64,000 nucleotides of DNA from Luteolibacter yonseiensis (GCF_016595465.1 NZ_JAENIK010000011.1:372001-436000), one strand, 5' to 3'. Numbered from the stretch's first letter, positions 1-8,923 are shown. Notes: a model not told the origin generated them from the letters alone. Numbers and translations: made by a program.

Positions 1-735
1 GTGCCGCTGGTGATGTTCGGACTGAGCAAGGTCGCGCGCAAGGCGATCATCCGCTACGGCCAGACTCCGGAAGTGCGTGTCATGGTGATGCTGGTGGTGA
101 TCGTCGTGGCGGCGGAGGCGGCCCGTGTGATCCAGTTGGAAGGCATCGTGGGAGCATTCCTCGCGGGAATTTCGTTGAAGCGGGCGCTGCGCGGAAAATT
201 CGCCGTGGAGCAGTTGGAGGTCCTGGCCCACTCCTTGTTCATCCCGTCGTTTTTTCTAGCCACCGGTTTCCTGGTGGATTTCGCCGTGATGAAGCAAACC
301 ATCCTCACCCAGCCGCTGATGGTCGCCGGCCTGCTCGCCGCCACTTTCGGAGGGAAGGCGCTCGCCGCCTGGTTGACCGGACTGCGTTTCCGCTTCACCA
401 GGGCGGAGACCGTCACCATGGCAAGCCTTTCGTTCCCGCAAATGGCGGCCACCCTGGCGTCCGCAGTGGTGGGTTACGAGGCGTTCAACGCGCATGGAGA
501 AAGGCTGCTGGACGCCGGTTTTGTCAACGCGGTGGTCATGCTGGTGATCGTGAGCTGTGTGGTGGGCCCCATCCTCACCGCACGCTCCGCCCCACGGATC
601 TCCGGTGCGCCGCAGGTTTCTCCCGCTGCTCCCGAACCCATCACAAGCACTGAAGCACCCTATGATGCTCCTTCCGCCGGTTACCACTCTCATCTACCCC
701 CGCCGAGCGTTGATCAAACACGAACACCATCATGA
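1..735 (+). CDS. Cation:proton antiporter (CPA2/Kef-like), C-terminal part, cut by window start
   Basis: This is the C-terminal part of a polytopic inner-membrane antiporter of the monovalent cation:proton antiporter-2 family, which exchanges Na+ or K+ for protons. The visible 244 codons hold about six hydrophobic segments (around residues 27-45, 48-58, 78-94, 105-125, 138-160 and 172-190). The 'LEGIVGAFLAGISL' stretch is typical of the exchanger core. The chain ends in a Pro/Ser-rich tail of about 45 residues with no TrkA-N or RCK domain. The frame is open at base 1, so the GTG there is probably internal and the true start lies outside. Its stop overlaps the next start as ATGA (732-735), which suggests translational coupling to an apparently unrelated secreted protein. 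Substrate ion unknown. Confidence 0.75.
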   Translation: MPLVMFGLSKVARKAIIRYGQTPEVRVMVMLVVIVVAAEAARVIQLEGIVGAFLAGISLKRALRGKFAVEQLEVLAHSLFIPSFFLATGFLVDFAVMKQTILTQPLMVAGLLAATFGGKALAAWLTGLRFRFTRAETVTMASLSFPQMAATLASAVVGYEAFNAHGERLLDAGFVNAVVMLVIVSCVVGPILTARSAPRISGAPQVSPAAPEPITSTEAPYDAPSAGYHSHLPPPSVDQTRTPS

Positions 736-1499
736 AAACACACCGTTTGTTAGCGATACTGACGGCCTGCATCTCCGCCCAGCCGGTTTGCATGGCCGCG
801 ACACTCATCGAGACCTTCGAGGCCGGTGAGGATACGTCCACCTGGAACTCGACCTGGACCGGCGGTTCGACCGTCCCCACTTTCCTCGATGAATCCTTGG
901 GAGGGGAAAACGCGGGCGGCGGAAACAGTCTTTCCCAGAGCTTCTCCCGCCCGTTCAAGAACAACACCGCAGGGCTTTCCGTCACCACCGCCTACTCCGT
1001 CAGCATGTATGTGCAGGTGGATTTATTTGACGGACCCGCCGGAGGGTTGTTCGAGATCGTCGAAGGATCGTATGGGTCCGGAAACGCTGCGAACCTCAGA
1101 ATCTTCACCGAAGAGAGCAGTCCCGGCGTGTTTGAATTCCATTGGCAGGCCCGGGACAATTCGTCCGGATGGCAGGATCTCGGGATAGACATGGATCTTT
1201 CCTCGCCCTATCGGGTAACGCTGAATATCGACCCGGACACGTTCAGCTATTCCGCGCTGGTGGAGTCCGTGGACACCGCCGGGAACGTGCTGGGATCAGG
1301 CGCGTTGAGCGGACTGGCCTTCGACCAGAACGTCATCAACAACGGCCAGAACGGAAACCTGCTGTTTTACATCCAGGCGTCCGCCGGCGGAACCTCGGCG
1401 ATGGTGGACAATATCAACATTCAGAGCGTTCCCGAGCCATCGCCCGCGTTCGTCCTTGTTCCCGCCATATTCCTGCTGACCTTGAGAAGGCGTGCATAG
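732..1499 (+). CDS. Secreted PEP-CTERM sorting-domain protein
   Basis: A 255-residue exported protein of unknown function. It has an N-terminal signal peptide (residues 1-22, ending near 'CMAA'), a beta-rich body resembling concanavalin/jelly-roll surface domains (an acidic, Gly/Ser-rich start followed by a domain ending in 'AMVDNINIQSVPEP'), and a C-terminal PEP-CTERM tail. The tail consists of VPEP, a hydrophobic helix and the basic end LRRRA. In characterised systems such tails are recognised by an exosortase, and the protein is processed and delivered to the envelope or exopolysaccharide. No exosortase is encoded in this window. There is no Shine-Dalgarno sequence; the start overlaps the antiporter stop by four bases. 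A 12-bp inverted repeat follows the stop. Confidence 0.8.
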   Translation: MKTHRLLAILTACISAQPVCMAATLIETFEAGEDTSTWNSTWTGGSTVPTFLDESLGGENAGGGNSLSQSFSRPFKNNTAGLSVTTAYSVSMYVQVDLFDGPAGGLFEIVEGSYGSGNAANLRIFTEESSPGVFEFHWQARDNSSGWQDLGIDMDLSSPYRVTLNIDPDTFSYSALVESVDTAGNVLGSGALSGLAFDQNVINNGQNGNLLFYIQASAGGTSAMVDNINIQSVPEPSPAFVLVPAIFLLTLRRRA

Positions 1500-1508
1500 C
1501 CATCGCCC

Positions 1509-1539
1509 GGCACCTCGCGGACCTCGGCCGCGAGGTGCC
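1509..1539 (+). terminator. Hairpin downstream of PEP-CTERM gene
   Basis: A perfect 12-bp inverted repeat (GGCACCTCGCGG / CCGCGAGGTGCC) with a 7-base loop starts 10 bases after the stop of the PEP-CTERM gene. No T-run follows, so it may be a 3'-stabilising stem or a factor-assisted terminator. Confidence 0.5.
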
Positions 1540-2285
1540 TCCGTTCCTGCCCATTCAACCATGCGTTTGACATTCTTCTCCCTGTTTGTCGCCATCGGTT
1601 GTTCGTTGCGGGCGGGACGGACTGCCCCGACCCGCGCGACAGGGGGCTGAAGTTCTGCCAGTGAAAGACCGAACGTCCCAAATATCCAATGATCCATGGA
1701 GAGTCTTTCAGAAGATCGGATGTCGGCCGCGAATCGCGGGCCGCGACGTTGTCCAATGTCGAATTTTGCGGTGGTCTCCGATGTGGTCGATGAGTTCGGT
1801 CGGGGCGTCCGCTTTGCTAGGGAAGCCGCGTCTCTGGAGCATCCCGGTTTAAGATCCCATCCGAGACAGGCTGCGCTCGTCCGCCGGTTTCGTTCACGGC
1901 GATCGATCTAACATGTATAACTCTAACAGATTATGGATTTGTTGACAGAGGGATTTTCGAACGGCCCGAATGGCAGACGCTGGATGGTGGTCCACCATGA
2001 CCGGAGACGGATCCTTGACGCCGGCGCTTGCACGCTGCTGGAAGCGGCGACACATACATAAGTCGTTTCCCTATCAGTCCATGCCTGTGGCGGGTGTCAA
2101 AATCGGCCATCATGTCTCAATAGCGGTCATAAGGATGCATTATTGCATCAATAGCAGATGAACTATATCTTTTTTGTCACTTATGCTTGTGAGAAGGTTC
2201 CCGAAAACGTTTCAAAAAATCCGTATCGCATGAAGGGTGTTCATGATATAACGATGCCGTATGCCCGTTTGTCTCAAGTTTTCGA
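1540..2285. other. Intergenic stretch without a recognisable gene
   Basis: About 745 bases between the PEP-CTERM gene and the XRE regulator. Several short open frames occur but none shows a recognisable domain or signal peptide. The last 250 bases are markedly more AT-rich than the surroundings and contain the palindrome at 2134-2149, consistent with a promoter region for the downstream regulator. Confidence 0.5.
2134..2149 (+). promoter_or_regulatory. Palindrome GATGCA-TTAT-TGCATC upstream of XRE regulator
   Basis: A perfect 6-bp inverted repeat with a 4-base centre, in an AT-rich stretch 137 bases before the GTG at 2286. It could be an operator for the HTH protein downstream. It also resembles the TGATGA...TATTTGCA elements found upstream of several genes between 7.6 and 12.4 kb. 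Role is inferred. Confidence 0.35.
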
Positions 2286-2705
2286 GTGACCGTGTTTCAG
2301 TGGTGGCGATGGGGAATCCGCCCGTTTCCGCGGACAATCCTGATGAAGCCCGGACGGGCTTCCGGAGGGTCGGTTCGATTTCGTGAAGCTGCTTTCCGAT
2401 TGAATTGCGTGTCCGAAGAATTTGCAGACAGCGTTCGAGGAGGGGATTTCGGTGAAATCAGCGAAACCCGCTGGAGGATCATGCTCACTTCCTTGCGTGA
2501 CATCCGCATCGCCAGAAGGGTGTCCCTGCGTGAGCTTTCAAAAAAGGTCGGCGTGCATTCCACCCATTTGTCGCGCATGGAGAAATGCGAGACCCATCCG
2601 AACGTGGTCCTGGCTTTCCGGTGGAGCGATGCGCTCAATGTTGACTTCGGGCAGCTTTACCATGCGTCCCTGGCTTCGGAAAACGGGGATGCCACCATCG
2701 GTTGA
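2286..2705 (+). CDS. Small XRE-family helix-turn-helix regulator
   Basis: A DNA-binding regulator with a single Cro/C1-type HTH domain in its C-terminal half (residues about 66-125). 'LRDIRIARRVSLRELSKKVG' covers helices 1-2, and 'VHSTHLSRMEKCETHPN' is the recognition helix and the typical ExG/P turn. The frame is open from a GTG at 2286 (139 residues), but the first 65 residues are Arg/Trp/Pro-rich and unlike any known domain. The ATG at 2481, preceded by GGAGG, would give a 74-residue single-domain protein and is the more likely start. No partner toxin or target gene is adjacent: the next gene is convergent. An AT-rich upstream region with a palindrome suggests autoregulation. Confidence 0.6.
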   Translation: MTVFQWWRWGIRPFPRTILMKPGRASGGSVRFREAAFRLNCVSEEFADSVRGGDFGEISETRWRIMLTSLRDIRIARRVSLRELSKKVGVHSTHLSRMEKCETHPNVVLAFRWSDALNVDFGQLYHASLASENGDATIG

Positions 2706-2749
2706 TTGACGGAGGCGGCGGATCCCGGATGGAGGGTGGTTTTCATACG

Positions 2750-2781
2750 AAAAACCCCGCCGGGCGCGGTGCCGGGCGGGG
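2750..2781 (-). terminator. Rho-independent terminator of the 1314-residue protein gene
   Basis: A GC-rich inverted repeat (CCCCGCC / GGCGGGG) which, read on the minus strand, is followed at once by TTTTT. It lies 25 bases past the stop of the minus-strand gene ending at 2806. Confidence 0.7.
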
Positions 2782-2805
2782 TGGGGGAGAGGATGAGCGA
2801 TCTGC

Positions 2806-5800
2806 TTATTTCGGCAGCGTGAGGCGGTAGAATTCCTTGTTGCCTTGCTGCGGCAAGGTGGTTTCCAAGGCTCCCACAGGTGCCCATGAACCGGCTCCCA
2901 ACGTGGTGGATCGCTCAAGCGGCAGGGACAGGTGGACCTCTCCACCTCGCACGCGGACCAGCACGCCTGTTCCGCGGAGATCCTGGATGCTGTCTTCGGT
3001 GTAGAGTCCGTGGCCGCCGGGATTGGCGAGCACTTCGTCGCGGCCGTCGTTGCGGACACCTTGCAGGGCGGCGAGTGCCTGCGGCGAGGTGATCGCCAGA
3101 AGCGGATCGAGGCCGAGCAGGCGGAGCGCGTCCGAGTATCGGTTGAAGTTCACGAGTTCCGCGAGGCTGTATGGCAGCACCACGTCGCTGCGCACGTCCA
3201 GTTTCTGGATGCGGAGGTCCGAAGTGGCGGGCGTGTCGGCGGTGCTGTAGGCCGTGGCGGGCGTGGCGTGGCGGGAGGCGAGGTAATCACCGAAGACCTG
3301 CTGCTCGCCGATGGGATTTCCCGGAAGCGAGGGGGGCACGGTGAAATCGTTCGCTTCGTCGAGAGCGGGACCCAGGGTGTTGTTCGCAAGGAGGTAGCGG
3401 AAGTTCGAGCCGTTCGCTTTCACCGGATAGCCGTCGCCATTGTTGGCGATGAAGTTCAGGGTGACGACGGTGATGTTTTCCGGAGTGCCTGCGACCAGCG
3501 CCCCATCCTTGTAAAGGGCGGCGGCGAGTTCGCCTTCGTCACCGATGAGCGAGATGGTGCGGATGCGGTCGCCTGCCGTACGGGCGGGATCCCATGCGAA
3601 GGAGACTCCGCCGAGCTGCGGGAAGCGGCCCTGGTTCGGCCACTGGGCCACGCCGTGCTCCAGGATGGCCTTGAGGCCGGCGGCGGTGGTGTCGAAGGCG
3701 ATGAGCTTGTTGTCGAAGCGCAGCGCATTTTCGATATCCAGGCGGGAAACGCCGCCTTCCAGCTTGCCGACGGCGGGGTTGGCCGGTGGCGGGAGTTTCA
3801 CCGCACTGCCGCCCGCGCTGGAGACCGCTCCGATCTGGGCGCGGATACCGCCGCCGTTTTTCAAGGAAACGATGGGGGCCGTGCTGCCGGTGATGGCCCG
3901 GAGCTTGCCGGCGTTCGCATCCGCCGTGATGTCGCCGAGGTTAGTCTCCTCGCTGCGGACGAAGGCGCGCTCGCCCTCCAGATAGACGCTGGTGTAGCCG
4001 AAGACCTCGCCGTCCTTGGCGCTGATGACGGCCTGCACGGCATCGGTGATGGCCTTCACTTTCGCTCCCTTGGTCCCGGGGGCGAAAGCGGTGGCGGCGA
4101 GATTGCCCACCGTGGTTCCCCATGCGGCGGCGGCGTTTTCCGCCGTGGCGGCTTTCGCTCCGTTCACGGCCTTGCGGTCGTCGAGCGAACCGAGGACGAG
4201 TTCCCCGTTTTCGTCGAAGTCCACGACAAGGCGTCCGAGGTAGGTGAACTCGTTGTCCGTGTTGACGATGAGGGCGGGCTTGCCGTCGAGGCCGGCGGTG
4301 CGGATCGGGTAGTCTCCGGCGAAGGTCGCGGCGTGGCCGGGGAAGGGCGCCGCCACGTCGTCGGAATCTCCGAGGCGGGTGTTGGAACCGGCGGAGAGGA
4401 CGATGTCCACGCCACTCAGCTTGGTGATGAGCGCCTGTTCGTTGGTGATCTGCTGGAGGTGGGCGAGCAGGATGATCTTGTTCACTCCCTCCGCGGCAAG
4501 CTCGTTGATGTAGGGCTGGATCTGGCTGGCGAGCAGGTCCATGTTGTCGCCGCCGGGAGCGCCCTTCACCTTCGTCCCGCTGGGGGATGAGATGGATTCG
4601 ATCAACTGGGTGGTCACGCCGACGAGGCCGATTTTTTCACCACCCTTGGTGATGACTGCGGTGGGGACGATCTTGCCCTTGTGGCCGGAGGCTTCCGGGA
4701 TACCGGTGGTGGCACCATCGAGCGCAACGTTGTTGAAGTGGGGGTTGATCGCCGCATCCCCCGAGAAATCAAGGTTCAGGCTGATGTGCGGGAACTGTGC
4801 GCCCACCCAGGCACCCGTCGCGCGGAAGGCGTCCGCGAAGACGTTCGAGCCGAGGTCCCACTCATGATTGCCGATGGCGGACGCCTCGACACCGAGAGCG
4901 TTGTGGATGGCGATGTCCGGCCGGGCGAAGGCCGTCGCTCCGATGCCGGGAACGGCGTTCAGCGAAGGATCCGTCCCCGCGTTGAGGAACGGGCTGGGGA
5001 TGAAATTGTCGCCGCCGGAGAGGATCAGGGTGTTTTCATAATCATCGTCGAAGGCATCCACCAGCGCGGCGAGATTCGGCGCGGTCTGGGAGGCGAGCAG
5101 CCCGGCCTCGCCATCGGAGAGGTGGAGAAGCTGCAGGGTGTAGTTGGGGGATGCTGCCGGAGTGAAGACGTGGAGGCCGGAGTTTTTCAGCTCGGGGGGA
5201 GCACCGGTTTTCAGGTTCCCTTCGGACACGAGGTAGATGACCCCGTCGTCATCCATGGTGATGCCTTCGATCGTCTGCCTTCCGATCATGCTGATGTCCA
5301 GGGTGGAAACCAGCCTGCCTTCGCGGGTGATCTCGACGATCTTCTCCGCATCGCGTCCCAGCAGCAGGAGATTGCGGTAGGATGGGTGGCCGGGTGGCAG
5401 GTATTTGCTGGCCGCGAGCACGAAGATGTCCGACACCGTGGCCAGGGAGGAGCCGTGGGTTTCCGCCAATCCGGCGCGGGTGAGCCACTTCCGTGCGATC
5501 GGCTGTGCGACAGAGAATTTGGTTCCAGCTTCGCTGACGCCCGGCACTCCGCTCATTTCATAGACCCTGCAGAGAGCCTGTTCCTTGAGACCCCAGATGG
5601 ATTTGTTGATCGGGTCGTATGCCACTCCCTCCAGATCGTTGTTGTTGGCGAGCGGGCCGAAGGGGTAGCTGGTCGGGGTGAGGTTCGTCAGTGTCCTCAT
5701 CGCGGCAGGATCGAAGGTGGTGATCCGCAGCATGTTGTCGCGTTCGTCGGCCACGCCGAAGGTATTGTTCCCGAGATAAGTGATTCCTTCGGGATCGTCC

Positions 5801-6750
5801 AAGGCACGGTTGTCGCGCGGGGACACCTTGTAGTCGAAGAGCATGGAATTCACGAACTGCCCCTGTTTGGTGAACTGGGCCATGGCGTAGCCTTCGTCAC
5901 CGACCATGAAAAGGGTGTCGGTATCCCGGTTGTAGGTGACGCCGGAAGCTTCCGGTGCGCCGACCTTGCCCTTGATCTGGTCGTAGGGATATCCGGCTGC
6001 CTCTCCGTCGCTCAGATAATAGTTCGTCGTGTGCGTGTATCTGTCGAGGATTCCCGGAGGCAGGGGAGGCAGGGGTGCCGGAGCGCTGCCATCGGATTTT
6101 GTCACCGTTCCATTCAGGGACAGGCCGCCGTTCCCCGCGCCGTCGGTGCTGAAGAGGAACACCGTCCCATAGGCGTTGGGAGCGGTCGCGAACAGGCCGA
6201 ACTCGATGGTTCCGGTGGTGGAGAGACCGGGCAGCGCCCAATCCAGGGTGCGGGCCCTGTCGAAAACCGCGGCGCCGTGGGTGGCTTGGGAGTAGAGGGT
6301 GCCGTAGGTCCAGTCTTGTTCGAAAGTCCCATCGTTGTTCCCGTCGACACGGTAGGCCCATACGAAGGATGTGGCCAGGTTGTAGGAGTATTCACCGAGG
6401 GCGGTGTTGAAGGAAAAGCTCGTGAGGTTGAGCTTGTGGCCGGGAAGTGCGGACACCTTGAAGCTGATGTGGTCGGATGGCCTGAGGGCGGTTCCCCAGT
6501 TGCTGATGGCGGAAGAGCCGGTGTCCACCCGTTTGACCTGGCCCTTCACTTGGAGGCCGGAAGGGGATTGGACGTGGTCGGACCAGTCCACGGCTTCGAA
6601 AGGGAGGTTGTAGGTCCCGGGGGAGTTGACTTCGTTGAAGCCTCCCTGGTCGACGCTTCCGTTGTCGAACCTGACAAGGACATCTCCACGGGCTGGCAGG
6701 AGGGAGAATGTGGCGGCGCAGGCGCTTGCTGCGAGTATGGTGAATTTCAT
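2806..6750 (-). CDS. Secreted esterase-like (phytase-type) / 5'-nucleotidase-like multidomain protein
   Basis: A 1314-residue exported protein, probably a phosphoester hydrolase. After a signal peptide (to about residue 22) comes a beta-sandwich region (to about 225). A beta-propeller resembling the esterase-like-activity-of-phytase/SdiA-regulated family follows (about 240-540; 'DDPEGITYLGNNTFGVADE'). Next is a metallophosphatase domain (about 550-850; 'SGGDN', 'GNHEWDLG', 'LLAHLQQ') and a 5'-nucleotidase C-terminal domain (about 880-1130; 'NGGGIRAQIG', 'FDNKLIAFD', 'NNGDGYP'). Two metal-site motifs are unusual: the first D-x-H reads SDGE, and the final GHxH reads SAGSNT, so catalysis cannot be assumed. 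The start at 6750 is chosen because it begins the signal peptide. No PEP-CTERM tail is present. A terminator follows; 129 bases separate it from the PEP-CTERM gene upstream. Confidence 0.75.
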   Translation of the reverse strand: MKFTILAASACAATFSLLPARGDVLVRFDNGSVDQGGFNEVNSPGTYNLPFEAVDWSDHVQSPSGLQVKGQVKRVDTGSSAISNWGTALRPSDHISFKVSALPGHKLNLTSFSFNTALGEYSYNLATSFVWAYRVDGNNDGTFEQDWTYGTLYSQATHGAAVFDRARTLDWALPGLSTTGTIEFGLFATAPNAYGTVFLFSTDGAGNGGLSLNGTVTKSDGSAPAPLPPLPPGILDRYTHTTNYYLSDGEAAGYPYDQIKGKVGAPEASGVTYNRDTDTLFMVGDEGYAMAQFTKQGQFVNSMLFDYKVSPRDNRALDDPEGITYLGNNTFGVADERDNMLRITTFDPAAMRTLTNLTPTSYPFGPLANNNDLEGVAYDPINKSIWGLKEQALCRVYEMSGVPGVSEAGTKFSVAQPIARKWLTRAGLAETHGSSLATVSDIFVLAASKYLPPGHPSYRNLLLLGRDAEKIVEITREGRLVSTLDISMIGRQTIEGITMDDDGVIYLVSEGNLKTGAPPELKNSGLHVFTPAASPNYTLQLLHLSDGEAGLLASQTAPNLAALVDAFDDDYENTLILSGGDNFIPSPFLNAGTDPSLNAVPGIGATAFARPDIAIHNALGVEASAIGNHEWDLGSNVFADAFRATGAWVGAQFPHISLNLDFSGDAAINPHFNNVALDGATTGIPEASGHKGKIVPTAVITKGGEKIGLVGVTTQLIESISSPSGTKVKGAPGGDNMDLLASQIQPYINELAAEGVNKIILLAHLQQITNEQALITKLSGVDIVLSAGSNTRLGDSDDVAAPFPGHAATFAGDYPIRTAGLDGKPALIVNTDNEFTYLGRLVVDFDENGELVLGSLDDRKAVNGAKAATAENAAAAWGTTVGNLAATAFAPGTKGAKVKAITDAVQAVISAKDGEVFGYTSVYLEGERAFVRSEETNLGDITADANAGKLRAITGSTAPIVSLKNGGGIRAQIGAVSSAGGSAVKLPPPANPAVGKLEGGVSRLDIENALRFDNKLIAFDTTAAGLKAILEHGVAQWPNQGRFPQLGGVSFAWDPARTAGDRIRTISLIGDEGELAAALYKDGALVAGTPENITVVTLNFIANNGDGYPVKANGSNFRYLLANNTLGPALDEANDFTVPPSLPGNPIGEQQVFGDYLASRHATPATAYSTADTPATSDLRIQKLDVRSDVVLPYSLAELVNFNRYSDALRLLGLDPLLAITSPQALAALQGVRNDGRDEVLANPGGHGLYTEDSIQDLRGTGVLVRVRGGEVHLSLPLERSTTLGAGSWAPVGALETTLPQQGNKEFYRLTLPK

Positions 6751-6879
6751 GTTGAACTGCTGGTCGTATTTTATGGGAAATCCCCGACACGTCCGCCGGA
6801 AGCCCTTCGTGTTGTGCAACGAGCGGGGCGGCTTCCGGCTGATATGGCGGGGACTGACAGGGATGTGTTCCGCGGGTTC

Positions 6880-7650
6880 TCAGCGGCGTCTCGCGCTCAG
6901 GAATCCAAGGACGCCGAGGCAGCCGAGGAGCATCGCGGAAGGCTCGGGGACCGCGCTGGTGGAGATCGACAGGTTGTCGATCGCCACCACGTCATATAAA
7001 CTGCCGCTGCCGGTCGCGGGATCGATGACCGCCAACCGGAGCCAGCCTTGGGATTGGCCATCGAGGGCCGAACCGAAGTCGGCGCGGTCGAACGTGAGGG
7101 TTTCGCTTCCCCAGCCGGACGGAATGCTCGCATCGGACCACGTCGCCAGAGTCACAAAAGAGGTGGGGGCGGCTCCGGTGGCGTACTGAAGCGAGTAGGT
7201 GGTCGATTTCCCGGCGTCGTGCAGGAGGAGGAGATCGATGGTCAACGAGTCGAAAAGCACTCCTGTCGTCGAGAAGTTGAAATTGAGCGCCGCGCCCGGA
7301 TCTCCGGCGGTGGTGACCTGGCCGAAACCGAGGGCGCGGTTGGCATTGGCCGCCTGCGCGGTGGCGTCGCTGGCCTGAGGGATGTTGGTCGACGAAAGGT
7401 TGTAGGCACCGCCGCCCGCATCGGCCCAGGGGAAGGCGTTTCCGAAATTCAGAAGAACGCGTTTGGTGGTCCCAAGCGAAGAAGCGGTCGCGTTCCTGCG
7501 GAAGTCCCATCCGGGAGCGATTTCCGTGCCGGTGGACAAGGTGTTGAAGTTTTCGGTGTAGGTGCCGGCACCGAGCGCGACAGTGGCGGCTTGCGAGAAA
7601 GAAGACAGCGCGAAAGCCGCCGTTCCGATAAGTAGCAGATTTTTTTTCAT
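6880..7650 (-). CDS. Secreted PEP-CTERM protein
   Basis: A 256-residue exported protein: signal peptide (residues 1-21, MKKNLLLIGTAAFALSS...QAA), then a beta-rich body with the common surface-protein pattern 'DVVAIDNLSIS' just before the sorting tail. The tail is VPEPSAM, a hydrophobic helix and the basic end SARRR. It is probably processed by an exosortase encoded elsewhere and placed at the cell surface or in the exopolysaccharide. Function unknown. The start at 7650 is set by the signal peptide; no Shine-Dalgarno sequence is visible. About 160-180 bases upstream is a copy of the TGATGA...TATTTGCA element shared with the lamin-tail genes that follow, so these genes may be co-regulated. Confidence 0.8.
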   Translation of the reverse strand: MKKNLLLIGTAAFALSSFSQAATVALGAGTYTENFNTLSTGTEIAPGWDFRRNATASSLGTTKRVLLNFGNAFPWADAGGGAYNLSSTNIPQASDATAQAANANRALGFGQVTTAGDPGAALNFNFSTTGVLFDSLTIDLLLLHDAGKSTTYSLQYATGAAPTSFVTLATWSDASIPSGWGSETLTFDRADFGSALDGQSQGWLRLAVIDPATGSGSLYDVVAIDNLSISTSAVPEPSAMLLGCLGVLGFLSARRR

Positions 7651-8289
7651 GTGTGATTTTATTGATGTGAGTTTCCAGCCTTGTCCGTGACCGGTGTGGG
7701 GGATCACGGGTATGGGGGCCGTGCGAAGGGGGTGGTGATTCCCGGACGGGAGATGAATCATTCCGCTGCCGAAACCTCAAAAGATTTCAGGTGTCATGTT
7801 TGTGCGGAAGTGCTGCAAATACTCTTCATCAACCGCGTTGGAGATATGCCTAATCCTCCATCATTCCGAAGAGTCGGGAGGAGGCAACACGGAAGAGCGG
7901 GTGTTACGAAAGTGTGAGCGGATGATGCAGATATGCTGCATATTCCGACGAGCCGGTCACAATGGCTGGCGGCCGGCCTCTATCCGGGCACCCGGAGCAC
8001 GCGGGCCGGTCGATGTTGGTGCCGGTGCCTGTCACCGGCGAATGGATGACAACCTGATATCGGACAAAGGAGCGCCGGATGAGAGTTCGCTTTCTTTCAC
8101 AATGGACTTGGGAAATGCCTGGATACGGATCTCCGAACGAAGAGGGGCCGCGGTGTCGTGCTGGGCGGCGTTTCAGAGGAAGTCTCGAAGTTTTTTCATA
8201 TGGTTTCATCCGGCGATGGCGCGCGCATCCGATCCGGCGGAGAGGTGGGGTGCGATACGGCATTCCATGTCCCGGATGAACGCAAGTTA
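7651..8289. other. Intergenic region with putative upstream elements, no gene recognised
   Basis: About 640 bases between the PEP-CTERM gene and the terminator of the first lamin-tail gene. It contains the shared upstream element at 7810-7831. A second, plus-oriented look-alike (GATGCAGATATGCTGCAT) lies around 7923-7940. A 66-codon open frame at 8079-8279 shows no signal peptide or known motif and I do not call it. Confidence 0.45.
7810..7831 (-). promoter_or_regulatory. Shared upstream element, copy 1
   Basis: On the minus strand this reads TGATGAAGAGTATTTGCAGC, 160-180 bases before the start of the PEP-CTERM gene at 7650. Equivalent sequences occur at 9066-9082 and 10057-10072, followed in each case 20-35 bases later by a C/A-rich block (CTGAAATCTTTT, CCAAACCCTTTG and CCGAAATCTTTG). 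The repetition at matching distance suggests a promoter or activator site; the factor is unknown. Confidence 0.45.
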
Positions 8290-8326
8290 GCCCGCCCCGT
8301 GATCCTCGGGGGATCATGGGGCGGGC
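8290..8326 (-). terminator. Terminator hairpin of first lamin-tail gene
   Basis: A long inverted repeat (GCCCGCCCC...GGGGCGGGC, with inner GTGATCC/GGATCAT pairing) 33 bases downstream of the minus-strand gene ending at 8360. It has no clear T-run. The same stem is found after the second lamin-tail gene, so it was duplicated with the gene. Confidence 0.6.
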
Positions 8327-8359
8327 CGTCAATGGGAATGATGGAATTCCCGGTATGGA

Positions 8360-8923
8360 TCAAGGAGCCACGATGCCCGGGCTGCCGGTTGGGCCGTTGC
8401 CGGCAGGAGCACCGGCTTTGAATTGGCCGGCGACAGTGCTGGCGAACACGAAGGACGTGCGGGCCGCGTTGAGCACGGCAGGAGCGTCTTCGGTGTCCAG
8501 AGCGGAAGTGATGCTCACGGTGTCGACCTGGGTGCCACCGGCGTTGAAGATGCGGATTTCGTCGGTTTTGCCGAGGTTCCTTTGGTTGTTTTCGACATAG
8601 TCCACCAGGGAGGCAGGAGCCGAGACTCCGCGCTCGCCGTACCAGGCTTGCTCGAAGAGACCGGCGCTGATCTCGGTGACGATCACGGTTTGGTTAGGAT
8701 TCAGGATGACGGCTGGAAGAGCGATTCCGGTGGAAGCGGTTCCGCTGTTGTCATTGAATTTCCAGCCGGTGAGGTCTTGTGTCGTTCCGGTGGCGCCGAG
8801 GTAGGCGACTTCGAAATATTCTCCGAAAAGGCCCTTGTGGGAATATTCGGTGACGCGGACCTGGGCGTTGGAAGCGACGGTGGCGGCTGCGAAAGCAGCG
8901 AGCGCAAGGGATAGCATTTTCAT
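8360..8923 (-). CDS. Secreted lamin-tail-domain (LTD) protein, copy 1
   Basis: A 187-residue exported protein that is almost entirely one lamin tail domain, an Ig-like fold common in secreted bacterial proteins where it is thought to mediate attachment or assembly. Signal peptide: residues 1-20 (ending SNA-Q). LTD landmarks are 'VRVTEYSHKGLFGEYFEV' at about 22-39, 'DLTGWKFNDNSG', 'NPNQTVIVTE' and 'DEIRIFNAGGTQVDTVS'. The C-terminus GNGPTGSPGIVAP has no sorting helix. The next gene upstream is a clear paralogue sharing leader, domain, C-terminal motif and terminator. The leader just before the ATG is an A/C-rich run of CAA-type repeats without a Shine-Dalgarno sequence. Biological role unknown. 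Confidence 0.75.
   Translation of the reverse strand: MKMLSLALAAFAAATVASNAQVRVTEYSHKGLFGEYFEVAYLGATGTTQDLTGWKFNDNSGTASTGIALPAVILNPNQTVIVTEISAGLFEQAWYGERGVSAPASLVDYVENNQRNLGKTDEIRIFNAGGTQVDTVSITSALDTEDAPAVLNAARTSFVFASTVAGQFKAGAPAGNGPTGSPGIVAP

Noticed and set aside
4681-6999. 772-codon plus-strand frame opposite the 1314-residue protein gene
   Set aside because: Arg/Gly/Val-rich shadow of a well-supported gene with a signal peptide and known domains.
7923-7940. Plus-oriented look-alike of the shared upstream element
   Set aside because: No gene follows at the expected distance, so I did not call it as a separate site; it may be a relic.
8079-8279. 66-codon plus-strand frame before the first lamin-tail terminator
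   Set aside because: Arg/Gly-rich, no signal peptide and no homology to the neighbouring lamin-tail proteins on inspection.
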